This document shows positions 17,767 to 25,752 of a DNA stretch of 64,000 nucleotides, in pieces. The notes beneath the pieces were generated by a model. It was not told where the DNA came from and searched no databases. It was given only the letters and a program-made list of their open reading frames with translations. Position 1 is the first letter of the stretch. Every line of letters begins with the position of its first letter. This DNA comes from JAAXXJ01 sp964412455 (GTDB lineage: Bacteria > Nitrospirota > UBA9217), in assembly GCA_964412455.1 (NCBI GenBank), contig CAYPOT010000007.1, positions 27,551-91,550 of the forward strand, given 5' to 3'. The position numbers were made by a program, and so were the translations under genes.

Positions 17767-18792
17767 ATGAAAGCCCTCTATTACGACGAACTCAAAGGAT
17801 ATCAAGGCATAAAGCTTGGCGAGTTCCCCGCGCCGGAGATCACGGACAACGAGGTGCTGGTCCGGGTCAAGGCTTTTTCCCTGAACCACCTCGACGTGTG
17901 GATCATGGAGGGCAAGTACCCGCTGCCGGTGCCCCTGCCGCGCATCTTCGGGTCCGACGCGTCCGGTGTGGTGGAGAAGGTGGGAAAATACGTGACCCAT
18001 GTTGTCCCGGGCGACGAGGTGGTCGTCTTTCCAGGCCTATCCTGCGGGAAGTGCGCGAAGTGCGTCGGCGGCAGGGACAATGAATGCAAAGAGTTCTCCC
18101 TGCTGGGCGTCCTCACCCCCGGCGTGTCCGCGGAGTATGTAAAAGCGCCTTCGGTGAACATTTTCAAAAAGCCCGCCGGGATCTCCTTTGAAGAGGCGGC
18201 GGGCATCGGCATTACTTATGCGACGGCATGGAACTCGCTGGTGCTGCGCGCCAATATCCAGTACGGCGATACGGTCCTGATCCATGGCGCGGGGAGCGGC
18301 GTCGGCACTGCGGTCATCCAGGTGGCAAAGCTCTTCAATGCTACGATCATCACGACCGTTGGCGATGACTGGAAGATACAGAAGGCACAGGACCTGGGCG
18401 CCGATCTTGTCATCAATCATCATAATGAGGATTTTGTCGCCGCCGTGAAGCAGTTCACCGCCGGCGAACTTGCCGACATCGCCGTGGACCATGTGGGCGC
18501 CGACACCTTCAACAGGTCGCTTGCCGCGGTGAAGCGCGGGGGCAGGGTCGTCACCTTCGGCGCCACGAGCGGCGACGAGGTTCCTCTCTCGCTCCGGCAG
18601 GTGTTCGGCAAGAACCTCACGATCCACGGCGTCTATGTGGGCCCCAAGGCAGCGGTCTTCCAGTATCTCCGGCTCTTCCCCCGAAAGCTCAGGACCGTCG
18701 TGGATTCGGTGTTTGCCTTCGAGGACGCACCCAAGGCCTACGAAAAGCTCCTGTCCCGCCAGTTCTTCGGCAAGATCGTCGTGCGCGTCTGA
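17767..18792 (+). CDS. Zinc-type alcohol dehydrogenase / quinone oxidoreductase-like protein
   Basis: A 341-residue MDR-superfamily NAD(P)H-dependent oxidoreductase. The structural zinc ligands are in CGKCAKCVGGRDNEC near residue 85; the dinucleotide fold shows HGAGSGVGTAVIQVAK near residue 175. At the position of the catalytic zinc ligand there is SLNHLDVWIMEG, with Asn rather than Cys, so the catalytic zinc may be lost as in quinone oxidoreductases. The substrate cannot be told. It starts 5 bases after the toxin gene and could be read through from it. Confidence 0.88.
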   Translation: MKALYYDELKGYQGIKLGEFPAPEITDNEVLVRVKAFSLNHLDVWIMEGKYPLPVPLPRIFGSDASGVVEKVGKYVTHVVPGDEVVVFPGLSCGKCAKCVGGRDNECKEFSLLGVLTPGVSAEYVKAPSVNIFKKPAGISFEEAAGIGITYATAWNSLVLRANIQYGDTVLIHGAGSGVGTAVIQVAKLFNATIITTVGDDWKIQKAQDLGADLVINHHNEDFVAAVKQFTAGELADIAVDHVGADTFNRSLAAVKRGGRVVTFGATSGDEVPLSLRQVFGKNLTIHGVYVGPKAAVFQYLRLFPRKLRTVVDSVFAFEDAPKAYEKLLSRQFFGKIVVRV

Positions 18793-19214
18793 TCCGGTCC
18801 GTTCCCGCCGCCTTGTTCATACCGCAATGATCCTGATAAGCCTAAAAAGTGCATGTAGACACTGAAGAAGCGGATTTACTTATGATAAAGGCGGAAAAAG
18901 CGACTATACTTTCACGATGCCAGTACACAAGGGGAGAATCCAGGAGCGAGCAATAGGTAACGAAGGACTCAAATTCCTCTCAAACCGGAAAGAATGTCCG
19001 CCGCAAAAAAGCGCAAGAGACGTAAAAAGATCGGAATTCTTTGTGCTCTCGCTTAGAAGCGTCTGCTTTTGGTTGTTTTTTTCGTGGCAGCGTTGGTTCC
19101 GGTTTGTCCAAGCTCTGTTCTGATAATTACCTTGCAGACACGGCATGTTTGTGAAATAATTTGACCGTACGATAGTGTCAATCGGCCCTCGTGAATTCCT
19201 GAAGGAGGAACAGC
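18793..19214. other. 422-bp gap with no secure gene
   Basis: The gap contains a TATACT at 18905 six bases before an ATG (18917) that opens a 68-codon frame ending in a hydrophobic, aromatic-rich tail. It also holds an overlapping Lys/Arg-rich 20-codon frame at 18994 whose TAG is followed in frame by a hydrophobic stretch. Neither resembles a known family, and the two are mutually exclusive. A good GGAGGA site at the end belongs to glgP. Confidence 0.4.
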
Positions 19215-21692
19215 ATGAAGGATGCGGACGAAAGCGCGTTTGAATACAACTACCGCGGTCTCGACAGGGAGTCCATCAAGCGTTCCCTGGTGAATATCCT
19301 GGTCTATGCCATGGGCAAGGACCACATCATGGCCACGCACCGCGACTGGTTCCATACCACGGCCCTCGCCGTGCGCGAGCGGCTGATCGAGCGCTGGATG
19401 GAGACCATGCGGAGCTATTACCGCGACGACTCGAAGCGGATCTACTACCTGTCGCTTGAATTTCTGACCGGACGGCTGCTCGTGAACAGCCTTCTCAATC
19501 TCGGCGTCTACGATGCCTGCTGCGACGCCCTCGCCGACCTGGACCTGGACATCAACCGGCTCAAGGAACTGGAGAACGACGCGGCGCTCGGGAATGGCGG
19601 GCTGGGAAGGCTTGCCGCCTGCTTTCTCGACTCCATGGCCACATTGGGCCTTCCCGGGTACGGCTACGGCATCCGCTATGAATACGGCATGTTCACCCAG
19701 CGCATCGAACATGGCTGGCAGGTGGAGCATCCCGACAACTGGCTGCGCTACGGCAACCCCTGGGAGTTCCCGCGGCCCGAGGTGCTGTACCCGGTCCACT
19801 TCGGCGGCCGGGTGATGGAATTCAAGGATGAGCACGGCGTGCTCCATTACCACTGGGTCGACACCGAGGACCTGATGGCCATGGCCTTCGATACGCCGGT
19901 GCCGGGCTTCGGCACGGACACGGTGAACAACATGCGGTTGTGGTCGGCCAAGGCGTCCCGCGATTTCAACCTGAAATACTTTAACGAGGGGAACTACATC
20001 CAGGCGGTCGCCGAGAAGAACGAGTCGGAGAACCTCTCGAAGGTCCTCTATCCCGACGACACGACCATCATGGGCCGTGAGCTGCGGCTGAAGCAGCAGT
20101 ACTTTTTCGTCTGCGCCACGCTCCAGGACATCCTGCGGCGGTTCATGAAATACCACGCTAAACTCGACGAGCTGCCCGACGAGGTGGCGATCCAGCTGAA
20201 CGATACGCACCCGTCCATCGCCGTCCCGGAGCTGATGCGGATGCTTGTCGATGTCCACCATCTGGATTGGGACCGCGCCTGGAACATCACCCGGCATACC
20301 ATCTCCTACACCAACCATACACTGATGCCCGAAGCGCTCGAGACCTGGCCGGTCCAGCTGTTCGGCGAGATCCTCCCGCGCCATCTCCAGATCATCTACG
20401 AGATCAACCGGCGCTTCCTCGATGAAGTGCGCCATCAATTCCCCGGCGACGGTGAACTGGTGAAGCGCGTTTCGCTCATCGACGAGACCGGGGGGCGGCG
20501 GGTGCGGATGGCGCACCTGGCCATCGTGGGCAGCCACGCCGTGAACGGCGTTTCCCGGATCCACACCGAGCTCATGAAGGAGACCATCTTCGCCGATTTC
20601 GATCTTATCTATCCCGGCAGGATCATGAACATCACCAACGGCATCACGCCGCGGCGCTGGCTGCACCAGGCCAACCCGGACCTGTCGAAGCTCATTACGT
20701 CGCAGATCGGGGAATGCTGGCTCACCGACCTGTCGTGCCTGAAGAGCCTCAGGCCCCTGGCCGACGATGCCGGCTTCCGCGAGGAGTTTCGCCGGGTGAA
20801 ACGGGCCAACAAGGTGCACCTCGCCGAAAGCATCGAGGCGCGGACCAGGACGAAGGTGAGCCCGGACTCGCTGTTCGATGTGCAAGCCAAGCGCATCCAC
20901 GAATACAAACGGCAGCTTCTGAACGTGCTCCATGTCATAACGCGGTACAACCGGATCCGCGAGGGACGCGTGAAGGGCATGGTGCCGCGCACGGTCATTA
21001 TCGGTGGCAAGGCCGCGCCGGGCTACTTCATGGCCAAGCTGGTCATCAAGCTCATTCACGGCGTGGCCGACGTGGTGAACAACGACCCCGCGGTGGGCGA
21101 CCTCCTGAAGCTGGTGTTCCTGCCCAACTACAACGTCTCGAATGCCGAGAAGATCATCCCCGCCTGCGACCTGTCGGAGCAGATCTCCACGGCCGGCACC
21201 GAGGCCTCCGGCACGGGCAACATGAAGTTCGCCCTGAACGGCGCGCTTACCATCGGCACCCTCGACGGAGCGAACGTTGAGATGAGGGAAGAGGTTGGCG
21301 AGGAAAATATCTTTATCTTCGGCCTCACCGCGGACGGCGTCGCCGAGATCCGGCAGGAAGGATACAACCCGTGGCATTATTACAATACCAACGAAGAGCT
21401 CAGAAAGGCGCTGGACATGATCGCCCTGGGGTTCTTCTCGCCCGACGACCCGCACCGCTTCCGGCCTCTCTTCGAGTCCCTCACCGGTGGAGGCGACCAT
21501 TACCTGCTGCTCGCGGACTACGAGTCCTACATCAAGGCCCAGGATCAGGTGGACGCGCTCTACCTCGACAAGGAAGCATGGGCCCGCCGCGCGATCCTGA
21601 ACGTCGCGGGCATGGGAAAGTTCTCGAGCGACCGGAGCATCCTCGAGTATGCCGAGAAGATCTGGAACGTGAAGCCGGTGAAGCGGGGGTGA
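19215..21692 (+). CDS. glgP: Glycogen/starch/alpha-glucan phosphorylase
   Basis: Releases glucose-1-phosphate from alpha-1,4-glucans with pyridoxal phosphate, for glycogen breakdown. The 825 residues match the GT35 family. Signatures include GNGGLGRLAACFLDSMATLG (about 131-150), HPDNWLRYGNPWEF, LNDTHPSIAVPELMRML, the glucan/PLP region KRIHEYKRQLLNVLH, and the PLP-lysine motif EASGTGNMKFALNG near residue 670. A GAAGGAGG site lies before the ATG. No other glycogen gene is adjacent. The glpP-class long antisense frame opposite it is a shadow. Confidence 0.96.
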   Translation: MKDADESAFEYNYRGLDRESIKRSLVNILVYAMGKDHIMATHRDWFHTTALAVRERLIERWMETMRSYYRDDSKRIYYLSLEFLTGRLLVNSLLNLGVYDACCDALADLDLDINRLKELENDAALGNGGLGRLAACFLDSMATLGLPGYGYGIRYEYGMFTQRIEHGWQVEHPDNWLRYGNPWEFPRPEVLYPVHFGGRVMEFKDEHGVLHYHWVDTEDLMAMAFDTPVPGFGTDTVNNMRLWSAKASRDFNLKYFNEGNYIQAVAEKNESENLSKVLYPDDTTIMGRELRLKQQYFFVCATLQDILRRFMKYHAKLDELPDEVAIQLNDTHPSIAVPELMRMLVDVHHLDWDRAWNITRHTISYTNHTLMPEALETWPVQLFGEILPRHLQIIYEINRRFLDEVRHQFPGDGELVKRVSLIDETGGRRVRMAHLAIVGSHAVNGVSRIHTELMKETIFADFDLIYPGRIMNITNGITPRRWLHQANPDLSKLITSQIGECWLTDLSCLKSLRPLADDAGFREEFRRVKRANKVHLAESIEARTRTKVSPDSLFDVQAKRIHEYKRQLLNVLHVITRYNRIREGRVKGMVPRTVIIGGKAAPGYFMAKLVIKLIHGVADVVNNDPAVGDLLKLVFLPNYNVSNAEKIIPACDLSEQISTAGTEASGTGNMKFALNGALTIGTLDGANVEMREEVGEENIFIFGLTADGVAEIRQEGYNPWHYYNTNEELRKALDMIALGFFSPDDPHRFRPLFESLTGGGDHYLLLADYESYIKAQDQVDALYLDKEAWARRAILNVAGMGKFSSDRSILEYAEKIWNVKPVKRG

Positions 21693-21717
21693 GACGCTGG
21701 TAACGAGATCGACGCGT

Positions 21718-21793
21718 CCCCCGGATCAAGTCCGGGGCTAAAGGCGAGCCACGCAATGACAGCTTTGGAGACTTTTACGAAACCATCATTCTT
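21718..21793. repeat. Decayed copy of the MITE-like repeat (right-end remnant)
   Basis: The sequence GACTTTTACGAAACCATCATT nearly matches the right end of the complete element at 44318-44462. It is preceded by a CGCAATGACAGC motif shared with that element. A CCCCGGA..TCCGGGG hairpin lies at its left. Confidence 0.55.
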
Positions 21794-21848
21794 TCCCAAT
21801 CGAAAAACATCCCCTTGAAATCATCGAATCACCTTTTGTAAAAACCTC

Positions 21849-21877
21849 TTGCCAAAGTGTAGCTTATATGCTACATT
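21849..21877 (+). promoter_or_regulatory. Second TA promoter with operator palindrome
   Basis: TTGCCA and TACATT are separated by 17 bp. TGTAGC-N6-GCTACA (21858-21875) lies between and over them, the same geometry as the first TA promoter. The -10 ends 7 bases before the GTG start of the toxin, so the mRNA is predicted to be leaderless. Confidence 0.65.
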
Positions 21878-21884
21878 GCTTTCT

Positions 21885-22226
21885 GTGGAAAGCTTCCCCT
21901 TCACGGTATCCTATTATCTGACCGAAGCAGGCGGAAAGCCGTTCAAAGTATGGCTCGACGGCCTCAAGGATATCGTGGCGCGGCAGAAAGTCCGTATCCG
22001 GCTCGACCGGGTTCGTCTTGGCAACCTCGGCAAGAACCGTTCAGTCGGAGAGGGCGTTTACGAAATAAAGATAGATCATGGGCCTGGGTATCGAGTGTAT
22101 TACGGCCTCGACAAGAAAACAGTGGTCCTGCTTCTACTGGGCGGAGACAAGTCGTCTCAGAAAAAGGACATCGCCCTGGCCCGGACGCATTGGGAGGACC
22201 ACAAAAGGAGAAAGAACAATGGCTAA
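21885..22226 (+). CDS. RelE/HigB-like addiction-module toxin (TIGR02683 type)
   Basis: A 113-residue toxin. Conserved features are PFKVWLDGLKDIVARQKVRIRLDRVRLGNLG, then VYEIKIDHGPGYRVYYG and LLLLGGDKSSQKKDIALA, typical of the 'killer protein' family predicted to act on ribosomes or mRNA. The GTG start is preferred because the upstream in-frame TTG codons lie inside the promoter. It overlaps the antitoxin by 8 bases. A paralogous module follows immediately, differing clearly in sequence, so this is not a recent duplication. Confidence 0.88.
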   Translation: MESFPFTVSYYLTEAGGKPFKVWLDGLKDIVARQKVRIRLDRVRLGNLGKNRSVGEGVYEIKIDHGPGYRVYYGLDKKTVVLLLLGGDKSSQKKDIALARTHWEDHKRRKNNG

Positions 22227-22551
22227 AGGGACGACAACCTATCAGGAAGATCTCATCGAGGCATTGAAAGACCCACGCGAAGCTGCCGCGTACCTCAACG
22301 CGGCTATGGAAGAAGGGGAGCAGGCGCTATTCCTTCTGGCCCTGCGGAATGTAGCGGAAGCGCATGGCGGAATGGCATCAGTTTCGGAGAAGGCGAAGTT
22401 GAACCGGGAGAGCATGTACCGGATGCTTTCCAAAAAAGGGAATCCCGAGATCAAGAGCATTCTTACCCTGCTGCATTCCATGGGGTTGAAGCTGTCTATC
22501 GAGCCCAAGAGCGGACCGGCGAAGGCATCAAAGGTCAAAAAAGCAGCGTAA
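22219..22551 (+). CDS. Addiction-module antidote protein (TIGR02684 / HI1420 type)
   Basis: A 110-residue antitoxin with a helix-turn-helix. EALKDPREAAAYLNAAMEEG is the typical N-terminal segment; MASVSEKAKLNRESMYRMLSKKGNPEIKSIL is the DNA-binding part; the C-terminal tail is Lys/Ala-rich. The ATG follows AAAGGAG and starts before the toxin stop. The longer frame upstream is out of context inside the toxin gene, so I trimmed it. It probably binds the TGTAGC palindrome upstream of its operon. Confidence 0.88.
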   Translation: MAKGTTTYQEDLIEALKDPREAAAYLNAAMEEGEQALFLLALRNVAEAHGGMASVSEKAKLNRESMYRMLSKKGNPEIKSILTLLHSMGLKLSIEPKSGPAKASKVKKAA

Positions 22552-22602
22552 GATAAGGTGAAGAAACACGCTCAACCTGCCCATCTGTCGACAATATTCT
22601 TC

Positions 22603-22631
22603 TTGCCATTCTGTAGCCTATGGAGTACAAT
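22603..22631 (+). promoter_or_regulatory. Third TA promoter with partial operator palindrome
   Basis: TTGCCA and TACAAT are separated by 17 bp. TGTA-N10-TACA (22612-22629) occupies the same place as the TGTAGC...GCTACA operator of the module just upstream, with degenerate inner bases. The -10 ends 6 bases before the toxin GTG, so this mRNA should also be leaderless. Confidence 0.65.
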
Positions 22632-22637
22632 TAAGCA

Positions 22638-22928
22638 GTGATCGAGATTCGCAAGACCGAAGTGTTTGAACGATGGTTTGCGGGATTACGGGACCGGCGG
22701 GCGGTCGCCCGAATCAAATCCCGAATCGACCGGCTGCAGATCGGCCTATTTGGCGACATAAGGTCTGTTGGAAAAGGAGTTTCGGAAATGCGGATCGATT
22801 ACGGTCCCGGCTACCGAATTTACTTCGTCCAGCGGGGACGGGAATTAGTGATCCTGCTGGCGGGCGGTGATAAGCGTACGCAGTCGCGGGACATTGAAAA
22901 AGCGCAAGAGTACGCGCGAAAGCTGTAA
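22638..22928 (+). CDS. RelE/HigB-like addiction-module toxin, paralogue (TIGR02683 type)
   Basis: A 96-residue compact toxin with FERWFAGLRDRRAVARIKSRIDRLQ, SVGKGVSEMRIDYGPGYRIYF and VILLAGGDKRTQSRDIEKA. These are the same blocks as in the toxin 750 bp upstream, with different residues at many positions. The GTG start coincides with the predicted transcription start. It is followed after 9 bases by its antitoxin. Confidence 0.9.
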   Translation: MIEIRKTEVFERWFAGLRDRRAVARIKSRIDRLQIGLFGDIRSVGKGVSEMRIDYGPGYRIYFVQRGRELVILLAGGDKRTQSRDIEKAQEYARKL

Positions 22929-22937
22929 GGAGGAACT

Positions 22938-23231
22938 ATGAAAAAAGAGAAGCTCAAAACAACAAAATGGGATGTCGTGGATTATCTGAAGACGGACGAA
23001 GACATGGCGGATTATCTTGAAGCGGCAATGGAGGACGGACATCCGGCGGTCATTGCAACGGCAATCGGGAACATCGCACGTGCAAAGGGAATGTCTGTGG
23101 TTGCCCGTAAGTCCGGGATCGGCCGCGTAAGTCTTTACAAAGCGCTATCCCCGAACGGCAACCCCGAGTTCGCCACGGTGCTTAAGGTCGTGAAGGCGTT
23201 AGGCTTGCGACTGCATGCTACGACATTATAA
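22938..23231 (+). CDS. Addiction-module antidote protein, paralogue (TIGR02684 type)
   Basis: A 97-residue HTH antitoxin. DVVDYLKTDEDMADYLEAAMEDG is the N-terminal block and MSVVARKSGIGRVSLYKALSPNGNPEF the DNA-recognition block. A strong AAGGAGG precedes the ATG. The operon ends here, and the AT-rich accessory stretch begins about 30 bases later. Confidence 0.9.
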   Translation: MKKEKLKTTKWDVVDYLKTDEDMADYLEAAMEDGHPAVIATAIGNIARAKGMSVVARKSGIGRVSLYKALSPNGNPEFATVLKVVKALGLRLHATTL

Positions 23232-23415
23232 GCTGATCCGGTTCTTCTTGAAGTTGTTGAAGTTGCTATCCTCAGCAATACATAATGTTTCAAACTGTAT
23301 TCATTGTAATAACCCAACCCGGCGCTGTTGTTGACAAATCATGGCATCAAGCATATATTCGCCCAAAAGACCGAGAGTGGTTTGGCATGTTCATTGCTAA
23401 ACTAGATAACACCGC

Positions 23416-23495
23416 AAATCCGTTATTATCTATGGGGCTCTTCAACAACGGATTTCCGGTATTAACGAGGGGGGCTCGTGATCCCCTTGTTGAAT
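23416..23495. repeat. Two consecutive hairpins upstream of the orphan nuclease gene
   Basis: The first stem is AAATCCGTT/AACGGATTT (23416-23424 with 23447-23455, perfect 9 bp). The second is ATTAACGAGGGG pairing with CCCCTTGTTGAAT, with one mismatch and one extrahelical G. The second ends in GTTGAAT, a fit to the integron GTTRRRY box. The nuclease ribosome site GAGGAGGA follows 6 bases later, so the hairpin could also affect translation. Confidence 0.45.
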
Positions 23496-23513
23496 TAAGA
23501 GGAGGATAAACGC

Positions 23514-24602
23514 ATGAGTGAGTACTCTGAAAAGTGGGCCGAATTTTGCTTTCTATTATCAGAAAATATTAAGTCTGCATTATCCGAAAAGGATTTTGAA
23601 AACCAAGTCGTACGGGCTCTCGAAGTGCTTGGTTGGAGTGAATTTAGAAAAGAAATTGAAAGGCAGCCTGAAATACAGCTCGGAAGCGCAAGGACAATCC
23701 GTCCTGATTTAATAATTTATGGCAATGACAAAAAAACACTTATTGTCATAGAAGTTAAAAGACCTTCACCTTCGGACGATGCTGCCCAGCACAAAGCATT
23801 CGGACAGCTTACATCATACATGCGGCTAATGAAATCAGACTTTGGCTTCTTAATTGGGGACAATATAAGAGTTTACTATGACGGCCAATCAAATCCTTCT
23901 CCTGACCTCATCCTGCTGGAAAAAATCGACTTCGACAAAAGCTCGAAAGCGGGAACGAATTTTCTTGAACTATTCAACAAGCGCAGCTTCTTAAATGGAG
24001 AATATCAGGAATATTTAATGGCCAAGATTTCGAAATTCAATAAGAAACAAGAGGTTAAATCGATAATAGACAAACTACTCTCCGCCGAGATAAAGGAAAC
24101 GATAATCAAACAACTTCGCAATGAATTCGCAGAGATCGGCGACGAAACATTTTCAGAAGCAATAGAACAACTGCGAATAGACATCTCCCGGAAATACACG
24201 ACTGACATGCAATCAGAGAAGCCTGAAAGAAGCCTGCAAATTCCTAAAAGAGAACCACTGGATCGGCTGCAAGCTGCTGCGTCTGATACACCTTCTGACA
24301 ACTATCCGAACCTTCACAAAATTAAAGGATGGGCTCAAAAAACACATCAGGCAAATCACAAGATCGTACGTGCATTTTTGGCACTTGAAAAGAAAGGCGA
24401 AGTTAGTTTAGATGAACTGCAAAAAATTTGTTCAGACAAGACTTCAGAATACTATGTTAAAGATTTTCGCGGCAATTATGCAGCCATGAAAACAGATGGC
24501 GGCCATCCACACGGCAAAGTTTTTTATGATGATAGAAGGATTGTTTCTGTATGGCCAATTGTTCTTCAAGAAATACAGGCGTATTTTGAAAAGAATGATT
24601 GA
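23514..24602 (+). CDS. Orphan type I restriction R-subunit-like nuclease
   Basis: A 362-residue protein whose N-terminal half resembles the HsdR N-terminal PD-(D/E)xK nuclease domain: RPDLIIYGNDKKTLIVIEVKRP supplies D, E and K near residues 64-85, followed by HKAFGQLTSYMRLMKSDFGFLIG. No helicase motor, specificity or methylase subunit is present. A linker (about 220-260) leads to a C-terminal helical domain (about 265-362, VRAFLALEKKGEVSLDELQ) of unknown role. It has a strong GAGGAGGATAA ribosome site. Base composition is far more AT-rich than the flanking core genes, which suggests transfer. Defence is a guess. Confidence 0.75.
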   Translation: MSEYSEKWAEFCFLLSENIKSALSEKDFENQVVRALEVLGWSEFRKEIERQPEIQLGSARTIRPDLIIYGNDKKTLIVIEVKRPSPSDDAAQHKAFGQLTSYMRLMKSDFGFLIGDNIRVYYDGQSNPSPDLILLEKIDFDKSSKAGTNFLELFNKRSFLNGEYQEYLMAKISKFNKKQEVKSIIDKLLSAEIKETIIKQLRNEFAEIGDETFSEAIEQLRIDISRKYTTDMQSEKPERSLQIPKREPLDRLQAAASDTPSDNYPNLHKIKGWAQKTHQANHKIVRAFLALEKKGEVSLDELQKICSDKTSEYYVKDFRGNYAAMKTDGGHPHGKVFYDDRRIVSVWPIVLQEIQAYFEKND

Positions 24603-24692
24603 CGGTGCATTTTAAGGACGGGTACGCGGGGTCATTGATGCATTTAGAGAAAAAAGCATACGTCAGTCTCATCGAGTAAAACACAACGAAAC

Positions 24693-24758
24693 CCGACACC
24701 ATGATCTCAACCACGCCGTCGAGAGGGTCGCTAAAAACGCGCCCCTCACGGCGGCGTT
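24693..24758. repeat. 66-bp palindromic repeat, copy 1
   Basis: Matches 29211-29277 at 61 of 66 positions plus one inserted base. The core is an imperfect palindrome: ACGCCGTCGAGAGGG pairs with CCCTCACGGCGGCGT. It starts with CAAC and ends with GTT. Confidence 0.75.
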
Positions 24759-24773
24759 GACTCCTTAACTTAT

Positions 24774-24826
24774 CGCGTCAACCAGCAGTCCAAGCGGACA
24801 GGGGCCGCTTAACTTTCGCAACTGCA
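24774..24826. repeat. attC-like imperfect palindrome (degenerate)
   Basis: CGTCAAC, spacer, then CCAAGCGGAC pairing with GCCGCTTAA with one extrahelical base. This is the inner L''/L' layout of integron attC sites. The outer GTTRRRY box that should close it is missing (AACTGCA instead). It lies 14 bp before the next gene. Confidence 0.3.
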
Positions 24827-24838
24827 AGGGAGGGGATC

Positions 24839-25654
24839 ATGTCAGACAGGCATATCAATAAGCTTTCAATATTCTCTATTTTGTTCTTGGCAATGGTGGC
24901 TATATATATTTTTATGGGATTGCGAACCGTCAATGCTGCCACAGTTGAAAACAAAGGAAACTGTTCTATTTACCTCAATGGCGAAATTGACAACTTCACC
25001 GCTGATGCCATAGCCAAACGGTACTCGCAAATAAAGAATTGCAGCGGTGTTGGCGTTACACTTTATGTTAACAGTAATGGTGGGAATGTAGATACTGCTA
25101 TAAAAGCAGGCGATTTCATTCGTCAAAACAGAATCAGGACTTTTGTTGACGTAAATGATTCTTGTGCAAGTGCCTGTGTATTATTGTTCTTGGGAGGCGT
25201 AAATAGATCACCTGTAGGGCGTATGGGCTTGCATCGTCCCTATTCCTTAAATCTTTCTTCTTCCGAGCTTGAATCAAGACGTTCATATGAAACGATCAAT
25301 AATCAAATTAGACAATACCTTATTAGAATGAACATACCTGACGGTATCCTCAATGCGATGAATGCGGTACCTCCGAATAAAATCAAGTGGCTTCAGGCAA
25401 AATATGTTGATGACGACGATTACAAGCAGCTCGTCTCATATCATATTATTGGTTCGGATCCTGTCTTTGACGACCAGCGCGATTCAGCATTAGCAAAGAG
25501 ATTGGGCATTTCAAAACAAGAATACTATGCTCGTGAACAGAGGGCAGAGTCTATTTGTCCGGACCCACTTTCAGATCCTTCGAGAGGCAGCTTACATGAA
25601 CGTTTCGAACAATACGGCAAATGCCATGAGGATGTCCTTAATGGTCGGCGGTGA
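24839..25654 (+). CDS. Membrane-anchored or secreted ClpP-like periplasmic protein
   Basis: A 271-residue protein with an N-terminal membrane helix or signal (about residues 12-34, ending VNA). Its ClpP/crotonase-like core resembles COG3904 predicted periplasmic proteins: LNGEIDNFTADAIAKRY, VTLYVNSNGGNVDTAIKAGDFIR, and DSCASACVLLFLGG with a candidate catalytic Ser, followed by MGLHRPYS with a candidate His. A peptidase role is possible but not shown. AT-rich like its neighbours and not in an operon. A GGGAGGGG site precedes the ATG. Confidence 0.75.
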   Translation: MSDRHINKLSIFSILFLAMVAIYIFMGLRTVNAATVENKGNCSIYLNGEIDNFTADAIAKRYSQIKNCSGVGVTLYVNSNGGNVDTAIKAGDFIRQNRIRTFVDVNDSCASACVLLFLGGVNRSPVGRMGLHRPYSLNLSSSELESRRSYETINNQIRQYLIRMNIPDGILNAMNAVPPNKIKWLQAKYVDDDDYKQLVSYHIIGSDPVFDDQRDSALAKRLGISKQEYYAREQRAESICPDPLSDPSRGSLHERFEQYGKCHEDVLNGRR

Positions 25655-25724
25655 AAATGAGTGTCAACGTGCGCATTGTGTCAAGGGTAATGAACAATAA
25701 ACGCTATTATACTGCATTGACCTT

Positions 25725-25752
25725 CTGGACGATGGGTGCTGGACGATGGGTG
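25725..25752. repeat. Perfect 14-bp tandem duplication spanning a start codon
   Basis: CTGGACGATGGGTG occurs twice head to tail. The second copy contains the ATG of the next gene; the first carries an ATG in another frame. Confidence 0.85.

Noticed and set aside
18917..19123. 68-codon frame preceded by TATACT six bases upstream
   Set aside because: The spacing resembles the leaderless genes, but the -35 is poor, the product is unlike any family and it overlaps another small frame. Kept only as part of the gap description.
19053..21500. 815-codon minus-strand frame opposite glgP
   Set aside because: glgP on the other strand is unmistakable; the antisense product has no recognisable fold.
23285..23509. 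74-codon frame between the last TA module and the nuclease gene
   Set aside because: No ribosome site; it runs through two hairpins and the sequence is not protein-like.
24693..24758. Calling copy 1 of the 66-bp repeat a canonical integron attC site
   Set aside because: It starts with AAC and ends with GTT but the outer boxes (TCTCAAC and GTTGACT) each miss the RYYYAAC/GTTRRRY consensus by one base, and the stem lacks the usual L-box layout.
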